From Gammaproteobacteria bacterium Ga0077536 (GTDB lineage Bacteria; Pseudomonadota; Gammaproteobacteria; Ga0077536): DNA of 64,000 bases. The notes under the pieces are model-generated. The model searched no databases and had not been told where the DNA came from. It worked only from the letters and a program-made list of their open reading frames with translations. Every line of letters begins with the position of its first letter. Within the stretch, counting starts at the first letter, position 1. This document shows positions 62,660-64,000 of the stretch, one piece after another. The DNA lies in the NCBI GenBank assembly GCA_001464935.1, contig LNEL01000059.1:124001-188000 (forward strand). The letters run 5' to 3'. A program made the position numbers and the translations under genes.

Positions 62660-63955
62660 ATGAGCAATCGCCGCGATTTCCTGTCGCACCTCGGTGCCGC
62701 CCCGGCCGCGCTGATGGCGACGGCCGCCGTCGCCACACCGGGCGCGCCGGCTTCGGCCGGGCCTGGCGCCGCGCCCGGCTATACGCCGGTCCACACACCG
62801 AACGGCTGGACGCTGCCGTACTCGCTCGACCACGGCGTGAAGGTGTTCCATCTCGTGGCCGAAGAAATCGAGCACGAGTTCGCGCCCGGCTGCGTCGCGA
62901 AATGCTGGGGCTACAACGGCACGACGCCGGGCCCGACGCTCGAAGCGGTCGAGGGCGATCGCGTGCGCATCCTCGTCACCAATCATCTGCGCGAACCGAC
63001 GTCGATCCACTGGCACGGCCTCTACCTGCCGAGCGGCATGGATGGCATCGCGGGCCTGAACCAGCCGGCGATCAAGCCGGGCGAGACTTTCGCCTATGAG
63101 TTCACGCTGCGGCAGCACGGCACGCACATGTACCACCCGCACGCCGACGAGTTGGTGCAACTCGCCTGCGGCATGATGGGCCTGTTCATCATCCATCCAC
63201 GCGACGGCAGCGATCGCGTCGATCGCGACTACGCGATGCTGCTGCACAACTGGGCGCTGCATCCCGGCACCTATCGCCCCGATCCGTCGATCATGCTCGA
63301 CTTCGATCTGTGGAGCTTCAACTCGAAAGTGTTTCCGGCCATCGAACCGATGGTCGCGCGCACCGGGGAGCGCGTGCGCATCCGCATCGGCAATCTCTCG
63401 ATGTGGAATCACCCGCTGCATCTGCACGGCGTGCAGTTCGAGATCACGGGGGGCGACGGCGGGCGCTGGCCGCGCGCGCAATGGCAGCGCGAAGTGACGG
63501 CGCTCGTCGCCGTCGGCCAGTTGCGCGACATCGAATTCGACGCGATTGCCGGCGATTGGGCATTCCACTGCCACATGGCGCACCACACGATGAATGCAAT
63601 GGGTCACGGCATTCCCAACATGCTCGGCGTCGACCAGCGCAAAGTCGAGGCACGTCTGCGCGCGCTGCTGCCGGGCTACATGCCGATGGGCAGGGACGGC
63701 ATGTCCGAACATGCCGGGCATCTCGCGATGGGCATGCCGAACCTGCAGGGCCCACCGAACACGTTGCCGATGATGACGGGCCAGGGCCCGTACGGCGCGC
63801 TCGAGATGGGCGGCATGTTCAGCGTGATGAAGGTGCGCGACGACCTCGCACCCGGCGACTACCGCGACCCCGGCTGGTACGACGCGCCGCGCGGCAGCGT
63901 CGCGTATCGCGTGTCGTCGGATCCTGCGTTCGGGGCGCCTGTGCGACGTGGGTGA
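62660..63955 (+). CDS. Exported multicopper oxidase
   Basis: A 431-residue multicopper oxidase. The N-terminus MSNRRDFLSHLGAAPAALMA is a Tat-type signal. The copper motifs are HWHG (117-120), HMYHPH (156-161), HPLHLHG and HCHMAHH near the C-terminus of the oxidase fold, followed by a Met/His-rich tail (GYMPMGRDGMSEHAGHLAMGMPN) as in CopA- or CueO-like enzymes. It would oxidise Cu(I) in the periplasm. It follows the TolC-like gene closely. Confidence 0.93.
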   Translation: MSNRRDFLSHLGAAPAALMATAAVATPGAPASAGPGAAPGYTPVHTPNGWTLPYSLDHGVKVFHLVAEEIEHEFAPGCVAKCWGYNGTTPGPTLEAVEGDRVRILVTNHLREPTSIHWHGLYLPSGMDGIAGLNQPAIKPGETFAYEFTLRQHGTHMYHPHADELVQLACGMMGLFIIHPRDGSDRVDRDYAMLLHNWALHPGTYRPDPSIMLDFDLWSFNSKVFPAIEPMVARTGERVRIRIGNLSMWNHPLHLHGVQFEITGGDGGRWPRAQWQREVTALVAVGQLRDIEFDAIAGDWAFHCHMAHHTMNAMGHGIPNMLGVDQRKVEARLRALLPGYMPMGRDGMSEHAGHLAMGMPNLQGPPNTLPMMTGQGPYGALEMGGMFSVMKVRDDLAPGDYRDPGWYDAPRGSVAYRVSSDPAFGAPVRRG

Positions 63956-63965
63956 GCCGCTTTTT

Positions 63966-64000
63966 GCCACCGAGAGCACCGAAGACACCGAGGACACCGA
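63966..64000. repeat. Inverted-repeat element, copy 3 (left arm, cut by window end)
   Basis: GCCACCGAGAGCACCGAAG, continuing with ACACCGA units to the window end, matches the left arm of copies 1 and 2. It starts 11 bases after the multicopper oxidase stop. The right arm, if present, is outside the window. Confidence 0.7.

Overview
The window looks like one contiguous piece of a high-GC (by eye roughly two-thirds G+C) gammaproteobacterial chromosome. The evidence is a CRP/Vfr-type regulator, FimV, YajQ, a DUF3301 protein, E. coli-type GshA, TtcA, Rep helicase, FadD and RsuA-type pseudouridine synthase, all of recognisably gammaproteobacterial type. A group near Xanthomonadales/Nevskiales/Steroidobacterales is my guess from gene content and was not tested. 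I see no rRNA, tRNA, CRISPR, prophage or transposase gene. Coding density is high and genes sit in short operons on both strands.

Layout. 1-760: 3' end of a thioesterase domain. 836-4068 (minus): SPFH/band-7 protein, NfeD-like protein, SDR oxidoreductase and NAD-dependent epimerase, probably one operon. 4160-10505: small Cys/His protein, APH-fold kinase, lipoprotein, coiled-coil hypothetical, PreP-like M16C protease. 10502-12356: HAD phosphatase, then YajQ, CPXCG protein and DUF3301 protein. 12406-19413: the most unusual locus, two paralogous proteins with two cyclic-nucleotide-binding folds, a rhodanese domain and a long coiled coil, transcribed divergently around a YdcH-like gene. 19424-24465: PilZ protein, Sel1 protein, MoxR ATPase plus VWA protein, TIGR03790-like protein. 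24535-26824: exported protein and TrpE. 27042-30565 (minus): a four-subunit biotin-dependent carboxylase resembling a split urea carboxylase. 30712-38389: GshA, exported MsrB, two methyltransferases, FimV, a Sel1 protein. 38498-41987: CRP/Vfr and groESL with CIRCE and a heat-shock-like promoter. 42109-43511: a sigma-54-type promoter, a hairpin-rich leader and two unknown genes. 43519-49113: FmdB-like protein, GloB, LLM oxidoreductase, pseudouridine synthase, ABC exporter. 49085-60672: TraB-like protein, Rep, FadD, TtcA, a SUKH-like pair, thioredoxin-like protein, tyrosine phosphatase and a PurD-like ATP-grasp protein. 60754-63955: a copper-handling group (His/Cys-rich exported protein, TolC-like protein, multicopper oxidase).

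A possible theme is second-messenger signalling. The window holds a CRP/Vfr homologue, FimV (which in Pseudomonas feeds the cAMP-Vfr pathway), a PilZ protein, two large cNMP-binding/rhodanese/coiled-coil proteins, and a CRP-like palindrome between those two genes. Three copies of an inverted-repeat element built on a GCCAC(A/C)GAGAACAC core lie just after gene ends, two of them in convergent gaps.
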